Below, piece after piece: positions 1 through 7,870 of a stretch of DNA of 45,077 nt. The number at the start of each line of letters is the position of its first letter. The stretch's first letter is position 1. The position numbers and the translations under genes are program-made. This DNA comes from an uncultured Muribaculaceae bacterium (GTDB lineage: Bacteria; Bacteroidota; Bacteroidia; Bacteroidales; Muribaculaceae), in NCBI GenBank assembly GCA_910578035.1, contig CAJTOB010000020.1, positions 1-45,077 on the forward strand, given 5' to 3'. The notes below the pieces were generated by a model. The model saw nothing but the letters and a program-made list of their open reading frames with translations. It was not told the DNA's origin and made no database searches.

Positions 1-55
1 CCATCTCGTACTTTTCGGCCTGTGCTTTCACATATATTATTAAACAACCTCTAAA
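1..55. repeat. left copy of a 55-bp perfect inverted repeat
   Basis: These 55 bases are the exact reverse complement of 45023-45077; identity stops at base 56. The inner edge reads AACCTCTAAA, and reading outward it begins TTTAGAGGTTGTTTAA, which resembles an insertion-sequence end. On the minus strand a short open frame starts at GTG (31-29) and runs off the window as VKAQAEKYEM, so a transposase start is possible but unproven. The length of exactly 55 also equals a k-mer size commonly used by short-read assemblers, so the true repeat probably extends beyond the window. Confidence 0.9.
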
Positions 56-700
56 GCCGAAAGAGAGTGTTCGCGCTATGATGTCATTCCGGCTGATTCC
101 ATTGTCGACAATGATATTGTCTCTATGGTATTGAAGGAGTCGCAAGCTAAATTTGAACGTCTTGATTCTGCTTGGCAACAAGAAATATATGCTATTTATG
201 ATAACCCGGATTTTGGTTTTAACAAACGATGGCTAACATTTCTGCCTGAACTGAAATTATATGGTTTCATTATCCCTGAATCGCCGCATGACGATGCAAT
301 ATGGTGGTTTGATTCTGAGAATGGTAAATATATCTGTCGCGCGGCTTGTCCCACGGCTGTAAACGCCAATGGGATTTATGTGTCACAGGTCGGATATGAT
401 TGCGACTGGCCTTTGGATTTGAGATTCTTTCGTCGCGATGGAAACTTTATATATGAATTTGAGTCATACAAGAGCCTTCAATACAGTGGTGAAGAACTTT
501 ATGGTCAGTCCGATGAATCCGGGCTTCGCACTATTTTCTGGCACAACAACAATACGTTGTATCTGAAAACCATCGACCATAACCGTCACGAATCTGTATA
601 TCTAAAAATCAAAGTTCAGCAGACCGTCAGGAACATGCTTGAAAACGTAAAGCAAAACGAAGCTGTTAGACCGGCTCCAATAAAACAACAAAAGCCATGA
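56..700 (+). CDS. 5'-truncated hypothetical protein, cut by the left repeat
   Basis: The reading frame is open from the repeat boundary through to the TGA at 698-700; the nearest in-frame stop upstream (41-43) lies inside the repeat. Codons before the first ATG (125) already read as ordinary protein (AERECSRYDVIPADSIVDND), so the real start has probably been removed by the repeat element and 125 is only the first surviving Met. The remaining roughly 215 residues are acidic and rich in Tyr and Trp, with no membrane segment. I do not recognise a family. It overlaps the next gene by 4 bases (ATGA), suggesting cotranscription. A secreted lipoprotein that has lost its signal peptide is a guess, made because its partner is one. 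Confidence 0.6.
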   Translation, partial: AERECSRYDVIPADSIVDNDIVSMVLKESQAKFERLDSAWQQEIYAIYDNPDFGFNKRWLTFLPELKLYGFIIPESPHDDAIWWFDSENGKYICRAACPTAVNANGIYVSQVGYDCDWPLDLRFFRRDGNFIYEFESYKSLQYSGEELYGQSDESGLRTIFWHNNNTLYLKTIDHNRHESVYLKIKVQQTVRNMLENVKQNEAVRPAPIKQQKP

Positions 701-1905
701 AACGTATATTTTTCATAATTACAGCCATATTGACCTTGTGCGTCTCGTGCAGGGGCAAAGGATCAGAGTCGGCATCGAATGATACCCCTCATGACTCGAT
801 TGCAGCGATAGATGACAACAGGTCTTTTGAGTTCTTAAGAAAGCTCGGCATAGAATATGAATCGCTTATTGCTAAAGATGATTCTTTGCCGGCCCCATCT
901 GACCGTGATTTTCTCCTTACCACTCATGAGCAGTGTTCATTGCTAAGAGGCATAATCACTCCTGATTTTGCCCCGTCTGATACCGCGTCGGCATATCTTG
1001 TATCTGTCCGTCAAATAACCGACAACGTAATCCTATGCCAATATAAATATCTTTTCAGCGACGCCGAAGACGTGTATCTCGCTACATACGATACAGACGG
1101 GCATCTGATTGACGCAATGTTCGCAGGTAACGATTGGGATGAGTCGGAATTAGCTTATAATCTGACGGACTCTACAGAGTTAGTCTACGTAGATCATACT
1201 TTAGTATATTTTATCGGAGACCAAGAATTTACACATAACCATGAATACAAAGAAATAGAACATAACGTCAATACCGACAAGGACACAAGCACATACTCTC
1301 AAATGGTTTCAATGACTTGTAATATAGAGCAGAACGGTAAAATCGACATAACTATGGAAGACGGATATGAAGAAGGTGCATTCAGATTAGGGCATGGTTC
1401 AGACAGTAAGAAGGAATGGACTCTAGTGAATGACATACTCACACTGACCCGCTATCCTTATTCCGATAAAAAAGTGCTTGACCGATGGAACGATTTGGGT
1501 AATCGGATTGATGTGGCTCCTTCCGAATCATTCGATTATCATTTTTTCAAATATGTATTCTTGCCACAGCCTGAAAAGGTTTTGAAGTGGGTTTACGATA
1601 ACCGTGACGATAAATCAATGGCCTTAATAAGACCGCTCAGATTCTATTATACATATACTCCCCAATCCCGCAAAATAATAGACGAAGCTATCGCCCGACT
1701 TGGCAACCCGGAAATGCAAGCATATTATAAGGAAATGACTGAACAGTGGATTTCATTCGAGGTGAAATTCAAGCCAAATCCCCAAGACGATAGCGTGACA
1801 GATACGCTATACTTGCAAGTTGATGGTGCCACAAACAAGATTCCAAAAATAGACACTGCTCGCAGGTCGCGGAGTCATGATGAACCGGCATCGGATTGCT
1901 TGTAG
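697..1905 (+). CDS. hypothetical lipoprotein, 402 aa
   Basis: The protein begins with a short basic and hydrophobic segment ending in the lipobox-like LCVSC (Cys18), so it is predicted to be a lipoprotein facing the periplasm or cell surface. The rest is acidic and hydrophilic with no further membrane segments, and I recognise no domain. Its ATG overlaps the stop of the upstream gene (ATGA), so the two are translationally coupled and may work together. It runs toward the capsule operon and ends just before a hairpin at 1921-1945. The C-terminal 40 or so residues are low in complexity and charged. Function unknown; I am confident that it is a gene, not of its role. Confidence 0.75.
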   Translation: MKRIFFIITAILTLCVSCRGKGSESASNDTPHDSIAAIDDNRSFEFLRKLGIEYESLIAKDDSLPAPSDRDFLLTTHEQCSLLRGIITPDFAPSDTASAYLVSVRQITDNVILCQYKYLFSDAEDVYLATYDTDGHLIDAMFAGNDWDESELAYNLTDSTELVYVDHTLVYFIGDQEFTHNHEYKEIEHNVNTDKDTSTYSQMVSMTCNIEQNGKIDITMEDGYEEGAFRLGHGSDSKKEWTLVNDILTLTRYPYSDKKVLDRWNDLGNRIDVAPSESFDYHFFKYVFLPQPEKVLKWVYDNRDDKSMALIRPLRFYYTYTPQSRKIIDEAIARLGNPEMQAYYKEMTEQWISFEVKFKPNPQDDSVTDTLYLQVDGATNKIPKIDTARRSRSHDEPASDCL

Positions 1906-1920
1906 CAATACAAAACAAAA

Positions 1921-1945
1921 GCCATCGGAAATCGCTCCCGATGGC
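1921..1945 (-). terminator. hairpin terminator between convergent genes
   Basis: GCCATCGG (1921-1928) pairs with CCGATGGC (1938-1945) around a 9-base loop. On the minus strand the stem is followed by TTTTGTTTTG, a good intrinsic terminator for the capsule operon ending at 1972. On the plus strand the tail (TTCTGGGTTTT) is weaker but could also serve the 697-1905 gene. Confidence 0.7.
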
Positions 1946-1971
1946 TTCTGGGTTTTGATGGCAACACCTTC

Positions 1972-3234
1972 TTAAATGATGTTGGCTTTGATTTGTTCGG
2001 CGATATAGCGCACATGCTCGTCGGTCACCCAGGGCCCTGCGGGCAGGCATATTCCGACTTTGAACAGGGCCTCGCTCACACCATTTGTATACGCAGGCGC
2101 ATTGCGGTACACGGGCTGTTTGTGCATCGGTTTCCAAAGAGGCCGCGACTCGATGCCGGCGCTGTCGAGTGCCATACGGAGAGCTTCTACGTTGTCGTTG
2201 GGCTGGCAGTCGGTAGTGGCGCATGTGCTTGCGTGGGTTACTCCGGCTGCTCCGCCTACAGCACCTGTTATCACTTGTTTATAAGCGTTTTCCTGATTCT
2301 TTATCCTCAATTCTGGGTCAAGAGTGGCAGTGCATAGCCAGAAATTAGAATCATATTCTGCGCCGGGATTGGTATGCATCGTTATTCCGGGAACGTCTTT
2401 CAATAATTCGCAGTATAATTCCTGCACATGCTTGTGATGGGCAATGTGCTCGTCTACGATAGTCATCTGGCCGCGGCCTATGCCGGCGCAGATATTAGAC
2501 ATTCGGTAGTTGTATCCGATGGCTTCGTGCTGATAGTAGGGGTAGCTTTCGCGCGCTTGAGTGGCATACCAGAGTATTTCGCGGGCTTTGTCGGCATCGG
2601 GGCATATGAGGGCTCCACCGCCCGAGGTGGTAATCATCTTGTTGCCGTTGAAAGAGAGCACGCCATATTCTCCGAATGTGCCGAGAGCCTGTCCGTTGAA
2701 ATTTGAGCCGAAGCCTTCAGCTCCGTCTTCTATTACTGGAATCTCATAACGGTTGGCGATTTCCATAATGCGGTCTATACGATACGGCATGCCATACAGG
2801 GCCACAGGAATGATAGCCTTGGGCTTCTTGCCCGTCTTGGCAATGCGGTCTTTGATAGCCTCTTCGAGCAAATCCGGGTCCATGTTCCACGATTCCTTCT
2901 CAGAATCGATGAAGACAGGAGTTGCGCCCAGATAAGTAATAGGGTGGCTCGACGCGCAGAACGTAAACGACTGCACGAGAACCTCGTCGCCATAGCCCAC
3001 ACCGCATGCGATAAGAGCCAGATGCACTGCCGCTGTGCCCGCCGACAGACACACCACTTTCTTTTCGAGCGCCGGCAGACCCTCGCGCTTGTTTACAAAA
3101 GCCTCAAGATCTTTCTCGAAGCCGGTAACGTTCGGCCCCATTGGAACAACCCAATTGTCTGCAAACGCTTCCTTTATAAAATCCATTTCCTTGCCGCTCA
3201 TATGAGCCAGACAAAGCAAAATCCGTTCTTTCAT
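1972..3234 (-). CDS. DegT/DnrJ/EryC1-family sugar aminotransferase
   Basis: This 420-residue PLP enzyme is predicted to transaminate a 4-keto nucleotide sugar, as PglE and WcfR do when making UDP-4-amino-4,6-dideoxy sugars. The PLP-binding Asp lies in VIEDGAE (Asp170) and the Schiff-base Lys in SFNGNK (Lys199). The C-terminal WKPMHKQPVY is typical of the family. Residues about 313-347 form a Gly/Ala/Cys/Thr-rich insertion between the usual DPE and ESRPLW segments. It is the last gene of the capsule operon, after the ATP-grasp gene, and a terminator hairpin follows. No dedicated 4,6-dehydratase of PglF type is in the window, so its substrate must come from elsewhere or from the CapE product. 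Family certain, substrate inferred. Confidence 0.9.
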   Translation of the reverse strand: MKERILLCLAHMSGKEMDFIKEAFADNWVVPMGPNVTGFEKDLEAFVNKREGLPALEKKVVCLSAGTAAVHLALIACGVGYGDEVLVQSFTFCASSHPITYLGATPVFIDSEKESWNMDPDLLEEAIKDRIAKTGKKPKAIIPVALYGMPYRIDRIMEIANRYEIPVIEDGAEGFGSNFNGQALGTFGEYGVLSFNGNKMITTSGGGALICPDADKAREILWYATQARESYPYYQHEAIGYNYRMSNICAGIGRGQMTIVDEHIAHHKHVQELYCELLKDVPGITMHTNPGAEYDSNFWLCTATLDPELRIKNQENAYKQVITGAVGGAAGVTHASTCATTDCQPNDNVEALRMALDSAGIESRPLWKPMHKQPVYRNAPAYTNGVSEALFKVGICLPAGPWVTDEHVRYIAEQIKANII

Positions 3235-3261
3235 ATGTTTTGTTTATATGATTGAATACGT

Positions 3262-4269
3262 TCAATCTGTTATTTTAACAAGATAATCGCATTTAGCGAA
3301 AGTTTCTCCATACCGTGGTTGGAGTATGGTTGAATCAATTTCATTTCCAGCCAACCATTCGATAATGGCTTTAGGGTAATTAACGCCAGCCTCGTAACTG
3401 AAAGGGAAGCCTCCGCCAAAGCGAGGATTTAGCTCAAGGACATAGTAGATTCCATCTTTTTCGAAAATATCCACATCTAGATTTCCTATATGATGGAGAT
3501 TATTCCCTAAAACGTTGCCGATGTGTCTTAGCTGTTCATTGTCAGTTGTTTGTGCTTTGTCTGTTTCTCCGGCTCGCATTGAGAGTTTCTTTTTTACGGA
3601 AACCGCACGATGATTGCCTTTGAGGTCGTTCATCACATCGAGTCCATATTCTTGTCCTTCGATCTTTTCTTGGATAAGAATATAATTATCACCCTTAGAC
3701 GCGTTAGAAAGTATTGTTTTCCTTATTTTTTTATGAAGTAAAGCATACGTATCCTTTAATTCTTCTATTGTGTTGACAAATTCGATGCCAATTGAGCCTG
3801 AACCCCATCTGGGTTTTAGTACAAGAGGGAATTTCAATCTTCCATTGTCGATTGCTTTGATTGACTCTTCAATGCTAACAAATGTTTTGGGAGACTTCAG
3901 GCCTAAACTTTCAATATATTGGGCTGTCTTTAATTTATCAAAGCATATATCAATGACTTCAGGAGAGGATACAATGACCGATATTCCGATATCCTCAAAT
4001 TTTTGTCGGTTTGCCGCAAGTATTGGCAATTCTAAGTCATTGAGACTTATTATCGCATTGACATCATGACGTTGACAGATTTCCAATGTAGTATTGATAT
4101 AGTTCTTATCATAAACTGCCGGAACTTGTTCTTTTATATCTGCCGCAGTCAGCGCTGGCGCGCTCAATTGCATGTCAGTTCCTATTATAAGACCCTTGTC
4201 GCCAAGTTGCTCTTTAAAGTATTTAAGCAAATATGTACGTCTCCCTGCGCACGTAAAAAGAATATTCAT
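3262..4269 (-). CDS. ATP-grasp ligase in the capsule operon
   Basis: A 335-residue carbamoyl-phosphate-synthase-like ATP-grasp protein. An N-terminal Rossmann-like domain begins with NILFTCAGRR. The ATP-grasp fold is shown by FPLVLKPRWGSGSIG (147-161) and the metal-binding end LELNPRFGGG (278-287). Such enzymes join a carboxylate to an amine or thiol through an acyl-phosphate. In this position, between an acetyltransferase and a sugar aminotransferase, it may attach an amino acid or other acid to an amino sugar; that is inference. The coding sequence is A+T-rich compared with the cap genes. A 71-base gap separates it from the acetyltransferase, with no clear promoter. Confidence 0.85.
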   Translation of the reverse strand: MNILFTCAGRRTYLLKYFKEQLGDKGLIIGTDMQLSAPALTAADIKEQVPAVYDKNYINTTLEICQRHDVNAIISLNDLELPILAANRQKFEDIGISVIVSSPEVIDICFDKLKTAQYIESLGLKSPKTFVSIEESIKAIDNGRLKFPLVLKPRWGSGSIGIEFVNTIEELKDTYALLHKKIRKTILSNASKGDNYILIQEKIEGQEYGLDVMNDLKGNHRAVSVKKKLSMRAGETDKAQTTDNEQLRHIGNVLGNNLHHIGNLDVDIFEKDGIYYVLELNPRFGGGFPFSYEAGVNYPKAIIEWLAGNEIDSTILQPRYGETFAKCDYLVKITD

Positions 4270-4340
4270 TTTATTTATTATCTTGCCGGTATGCTAATTG
4301 CTTAGTCTTTGTTTCAAACTCTTTTTGATAAACCTATATT

Positions 4341-4868
4341 TTATCCTACAAAAACGAGTGGATATTTATCGATATCTATTTCTTCAGATAAAAGGCCGTA
4401 GTACAAGCGGTCGTCATATTTATCATTAGTAATCATTTCAGCTCGATGTACCCCCTCAAGGGTGAATCCCACCTTTTCATAAGTTTTGCGGGCGCCATAA
4501 TTTGTTGAGTTTGTATAAAGGTAGATTTTGTGAAGTTGTAGGATATCGAAACCATATTTACATAATAGATAGGCTGCTTTGGTTCCAATACCTTCGCGCT
4601 GTCTTTGCGGATTGACAAAAATATAGAATTCAGCTTTACGAACAGAATAATCAATGGCCGTTAAGCCACCCATCGCTACGAGATTACCTTCGTTATCTTC
4701 AAAAGCAACATCACATCTGTTGTTGTTATTTTGGTTTCTTGAATGCCATTCTATCGTTTTTTCGAGTGAAATAGGTGGCGTGAAATGCATGCTTTTATAT
4801 ATCGCCGGATTATTCATCCATTCGACCCTTATAGGCAAGTCATCTTTAGTTAGCAGTCTTATTTTCAT
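4341..4868 (-). CDS. GNAT-family N-acetyltransferase
   Basis: A 175-residue GNAT protein of the RimJ/PseH-like type. The acetyl-CoA binding region is FVNPQRQREGIGTKAAYLL, followed by the usual HKIYLYTNSTNYGARKTYEKVGF. I start it at ATG 4868 (MKIRLLTKDD) rather than 24 bases further upstream, because the fold begins there; the purine-rich AAAGAAGAAA precedes it. It overlaps the end of the phosphoglycosyltransferase gene by 23 bases. Likely role: N-acetylation of a 4-amino-4,6-dideoxy nucleotide sugar made by the aminotransferase at the end of the operon. It could equally acetylate another amino sugar. Confidence 0.85.
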   Translation of the reverse strand: MKIRLLTKDDLPIRVEWMNNPAIYKSMHFTPPISLEKTIEWHSRNQNNNNRCDVAFEDNEGNLVAMGGLTAIDYSVRKAEFYIFVNPQRQREGIGTKAAYLLCKYGFDILQLHKIYLYTNSTNYGARKTYEKVGFTLEGVHRAEMITNDKYDDRLYYGLLSEEIDIDKYPLVFVG

Positions 4869-5490
4869 TTTTGTTTCTTCTTTCAACGTCAAGAAATATT
4901 CCTTTAGGCGCTACATCAATGTCTTTGCTTGCAAAAACATTTTTTATGGTGGCATATATTATTCTACAGTCCGCGATAAATGTAATATTTTCCACATATT
5001 GAGCGTCATATTCAAGTTTTTGTTCCCAAGTCAGAAAGTTGCGTCCATTTATTTGTGCAAGCCCGGTAATTCCTGGTCGTACACTATGTCGGGTCTGTTC
5101 TCGCTCAGTATACCATGGCAAATATTGTGGAAGTAAAGGCCGAGGGCCTATCAGAGACATATCGCCTTTAAATACATTCCAAAGTTGAGGCAGTTCGTCA
5201 ATAGACGTCTTTCTGATAAACGCGCCGACTTTTGTCAAACGCTTTTCATTTGGCAAAAGTTCTCCATTTTCGTCGCGTTCGTCTGTCATAGACTTGAACT
5301 TGACAACTTTGAATATTTTGCTGTCTTTACCCGGGCGCTCTTGAAAGAAAAAAGCTCCCGCGCCTTTATTGGCAAAGTGCAGCCATATAGTGATTGCCCC
5401 CAATGGTACAGAGAGGACAAGCAAAGCACCTCCCGAAGCTAAGATATCGATTGTGCGTTTGAAAAAACTTTTATATAGGTTCATTTTCAT
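4846..5490 (-). CDS. initiating sugar-phosphate transferase (PglC-like)
   Basis: A small monotopic phosphoglycosyltransferase of 214 residues. An N-terminal hydrophobic re-entrant helix (about 15-40) is followed by the catalytic core with the Asp-Glu dyad in SIDELPQLWNV (Asp98, Glu99) and the GDMSLIGPRPLLP motif. The enzyme transfers a sugar-1-phosphate from a UDP-sugar to undecaprenyl phosphate at the inner membrane and so starts the repeat unit. It is the size of PglC and lacks the large N-terminal membrane domain of WbaP/WcaJ. ATGs at 5490 and 5484 are both possible; either overlaps the end of the preceding glycosyltransferase gene. Confidence 0.93.
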   Translation of the reverse strand: MKMNLYKSFFKRTIDILASGGALLVLSVPLGAITIWLHFANKGAGAFFFQERPGKDSKIFKVVKFKSMTDERDENGELLPNEKRLTKVGAFIRKTSIDELPQLWNVFKGDMSLIGPRPLLPQYLPWYTEREQTRHSVRPGITGLAQINGRNFLTWEQKLEYDAQYVENITFIADCRIIYATIKNVFASKDIDVAPKGIFLDVERRNKNENKTAN

Positions 5491-6685
5491 TTAAGATAAT
5501 GTCTGCTACGGTATCTACTGTATAGTGTTTAAGGAGGTATTTCTCTCCGGTTTTGCCCATATTAATCATGTTGGCATTATCCGTTGAGAGTTTCTTCATG
5601 TTAGCCATGAACCTCGAAAGGTCTCCGCTTTTACACCATAGTCCGAATCCTTCTTTCTCGGCTATCCGGCCCATATCTGTATTTTCGTCGGTTGCAAGCA
5701 GAACCGGCATGCGGTTCTCAAGATACGAAAGTAGTCTGGAGGGATAGTTCGGAATTGTGAAGCGCGAATCAAGGAAAATCAATCCTACGTTGCATGCACA
5801 TATGAGCTTGTCATATTCAGTTTTAGGCAATGCTGCAATGAGTTTGGCATTACGCGGTTTGACTTTGTCAAACCAGCGTTCCATTCGTTCATATTCCGTT
5901 CCGCTGCCGACGACTATGATATAACTGTCAGTGTTTTGTTCATTGGCTTCGATAACTTTCAGGAGAAAGTCGATGCCCTGGGGTTTGCCGAGATTTCCGC
6001 CATAGATGAAGAGGGTTTTATCTGTCGGAATATTCAGTCGGGCAAGCAATTGGTTGCGTTCGTCGGTAGAAAGTGGTGCTATTTCGACCGGCATGACAGC
6101 ATTCGGGCATTGTTCTACTTTAGCAGAATCGACATTTGGATTGTGCTTTATCACATATTCACAATTCGCCGGCGACATGCAGCCGATGCGGTCGGAAATC
6201 TCATACAGGCGCTCTTCCTTTCGGCGGAACATGCGGTGCAGCAGGCTTCCTTCTTTCATCATACCGAGGTCTACTGCATTTTGAGGGAAGATATCCTTGA
6301 GCATCAGATAGCTTCTGCAGCCGCAACGATTCTTTACACGTTCGATTACCTTGTTGAAAGTAATCGGAGGGGTGGAGTAGAGCACAAGGTCGAAGCGGAC
6401 GTTGCCCCAATATTTGCGTATTGCCTTGTCGAATTGCCATTCCAGCAGCAATGTGCCTATTCCTTTCTCTACGACGTTGGTTTTCTGAATATTGAGAGTC
6501 TTAATCTTTAGAATATGGCACAGGCCGTTCTCTATAAGATGAGTTTTTTTGCCAAAGCGGCGTTCTGTAGGAGAGGCGATATATACTTCATTGCCACGGT
6601 TGATAAATTCGCGCATGAGGTCGGAGTATATGCCTCTTACACTCACATCGTCAAATCTCGATAGAGAAAGAAACAGGATTTTCAT
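5471..6685 (-). CDS. glycosyltransferase family 4, WbuB-like
   Basis: A 404-residue GT4 (GT-B fold) enzyme. It has the N-terminal acceptor domain beginning MKILFLSLSRFDD and the C-terminal donor domain with FIYGGNLGKPQGIDFLL and FTIPNYPSRLLSYLENRMP. The arrangement resembles WbuB, the predicted L-FucNAc transferase of Escherichia coli O26 and related clusters. It lies directly downstream of capE-capF-capG, which make UDP-L-FucNAc, so transfer of L-FucNAc onto the lipid-linked first sugar is likely. It starts 3 bases after capG and overlaps the phosphoglycosyltransferase by 20 bases. Family certain, donor inferred from context. Confidence 0.88.
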   Translation of the reverse strand: MKILFLSLSRFDDVSVRGIYSDLMREFINRGNEVYIASPTERRFGKKTHLIENGLCHILKIKTLNIQKTNVVEKGIGTLLLEWQFDKAIRKYWGNVRFDLVLYSTPPITFNKVIERVKNRCGCRSYLMLKDIFPQNAVDLGMMKEGSLLHRMFRRKEERLYEISDRIGCMSPANCEYVIKHNPNVDSAKVEQCPNAVMPVEIAPLSTDERNQLLARLNIPTDKTLFIYGGNLGKPQGIDFLLKVIEANEQNTDSYIIVVGSGTEYERMERWFDKVKPRNAKLIAALPKTEYDKLICACNVGLIFLDSRFTIPNYPSRLLSYLENRMPVLLATDENTDMGRIAEKEGFGLWCKSGDLSRFMANMKKLSTDNANMINMGKTGEKYLLKHYTVDTVADIILNENEPI

Positions 6686-6688
6686 AGC

Positions 6689-7870
6689 TTACTGGTCTTT
6701 ACGCCAAACCATCTTGTTTACGACGGTGACGTAACTCTGAATGATTTTCACTACTATATTGCTCACATTCTCGCCTACATACACATCGACCGGAGTGCCG
6801 TTGTCGTGGTTTGCATTCATCGAAATGGCGGTTTCTACTGCCTGCATAAGCGACTTTTCGTCGATACCGGCAAGAATGAATCCGGCGTTGTCGAGCGATT
6901 CGGGGCGCTCTGTCGAGGTACGTATGCAGATTGCGGGGAAAGGATGGCCAACCGATGTGAAGAACGATGATTCTTCCGGGAGTGTGCCCGAATCGGAGAT
7001 AACGGCTGCCGCATTCATCTGGAGGCAGTTGTAGTCATGAAATCCGAGAGGTTCGTGGCGTATCACACGCTTGTCGAGCTCAAAGCCCGACTGCTCGAGC
7101 CGTTTGCGGCTTCGGGGGTGGCAGCTGTAGAGAATCGGCATATCATATCGTTCGGCGATGGCGTTGATGGCATTGAAGAGCGAGAGAAAATTTTTCTCCG
7201 TGTCAATGTTCTCCTCCCGATGCGCCGAAAGAAGGATATATTTGCCTTTCTCAAGGCCGAGGCGCGCATGAATGTCGCTGCCTTCGATATCTGCGAGGTT
7301 CTGGTGAAGGACTTCGGCCATCGGCGAGCCTGTCACATAAGTGCGTTCCTTGGGCAGTCCGCAGTCGGCGAGATACCGGCGCGCGTGCTCGCTATAGCAC
7401 AGATTCACATCTGAAATAATATCTACAATACGGCGGTTTGTCTCCTCGGGCAGGCACTCGTCCTTGCAGCGGTTTCCGGCTTCCATATGGAAAATAGGAA
7501 TGTGAAGACGCTTGGCCGCTATGGCGGAGAGGCACGAATTTGTGTCGCCGAGAATAAGCAGTGCATCGGGTCGAATATCGGCCATAAGCTTATACGAGCA
7601 ATTGATGATATTGCCCACGGTCGCTCCCAGGTCATCGCCGACAGCATCCATGTAGACCTCCGGGTCGGCAAGCTTTAAGTCTTTGAAGAAAACGCCGTTG
7701 AGATTGTAGTCGTAGTTCTGACCTGTATGGGCAAGGATTACGTCGAAATACTTGCGGCATTTGTTGATTGTGGCCGCAAGGCGGATTATCTCAGGGCGGG
7801 TGCCGACAATAATAAGCAGTTTCAGCTTTCCGTTGTCGGCGAACTTAATATCTTTATAATCAGTTTTCAT
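6689..7870 (-). CDS. capG: UDP-N-acetylglucosamine 2-epimerase family, CapG-type
   Basis: A 393-residue non-hydrolysing UDP-HexNAc 2-epimerase (WecB fold). Seen: the start IIVGTRPEIIRLA, HTGQNYD, GDTNSCLSA, HMEAGNRC, the conserved Glu region LPEETNRRI, and SDSGTLPEES near the C-terminus. Following CapE and CapF, it should be the last enzyme of UDP-L-FucNAc synthesis (equivalent to WbjD/FnlC), epimerising C-2. Its ATG shares one base with the stop of capF (TAATG), so translation is coupled. The first 15 residues before the Rossmann start are an extra N-terminal extension. Confidence 0.92.
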   Translation of the reverse strand: MKTDYKDIKFADNGKLKLLIIVGTRPEIIRLAATINKCRKYFDVILAHTGQNYDYNLNGVFFKDLKLADPEVYMDAVGDDLGATVGNIINCSYKLMADIRPDALLILGDTNSCLSAIAAKRLHIPIFHMEAGNRCKDECLPEETNRRIVDIISDVNLCYSEHARRYLADCGLPKERTYVTGSPMAEVLHQNLADIEGSDIHARLGLEKGKYILLSAHREENIDTEKNFLSLFNAINAIAERYDMPILYSCHPRSRKRLEQSGFELDKRVIRHEPLGFHDYNCLQMNAAAVISDSGTLPEESSFFTSVGHPFPAICIRTSTERPESLDNAGFILAGIDEKSLMQAVETAISMNANHDNGTPVDVYVGENVSNIVVKIIQSYVTVVNKMVWRKDQ

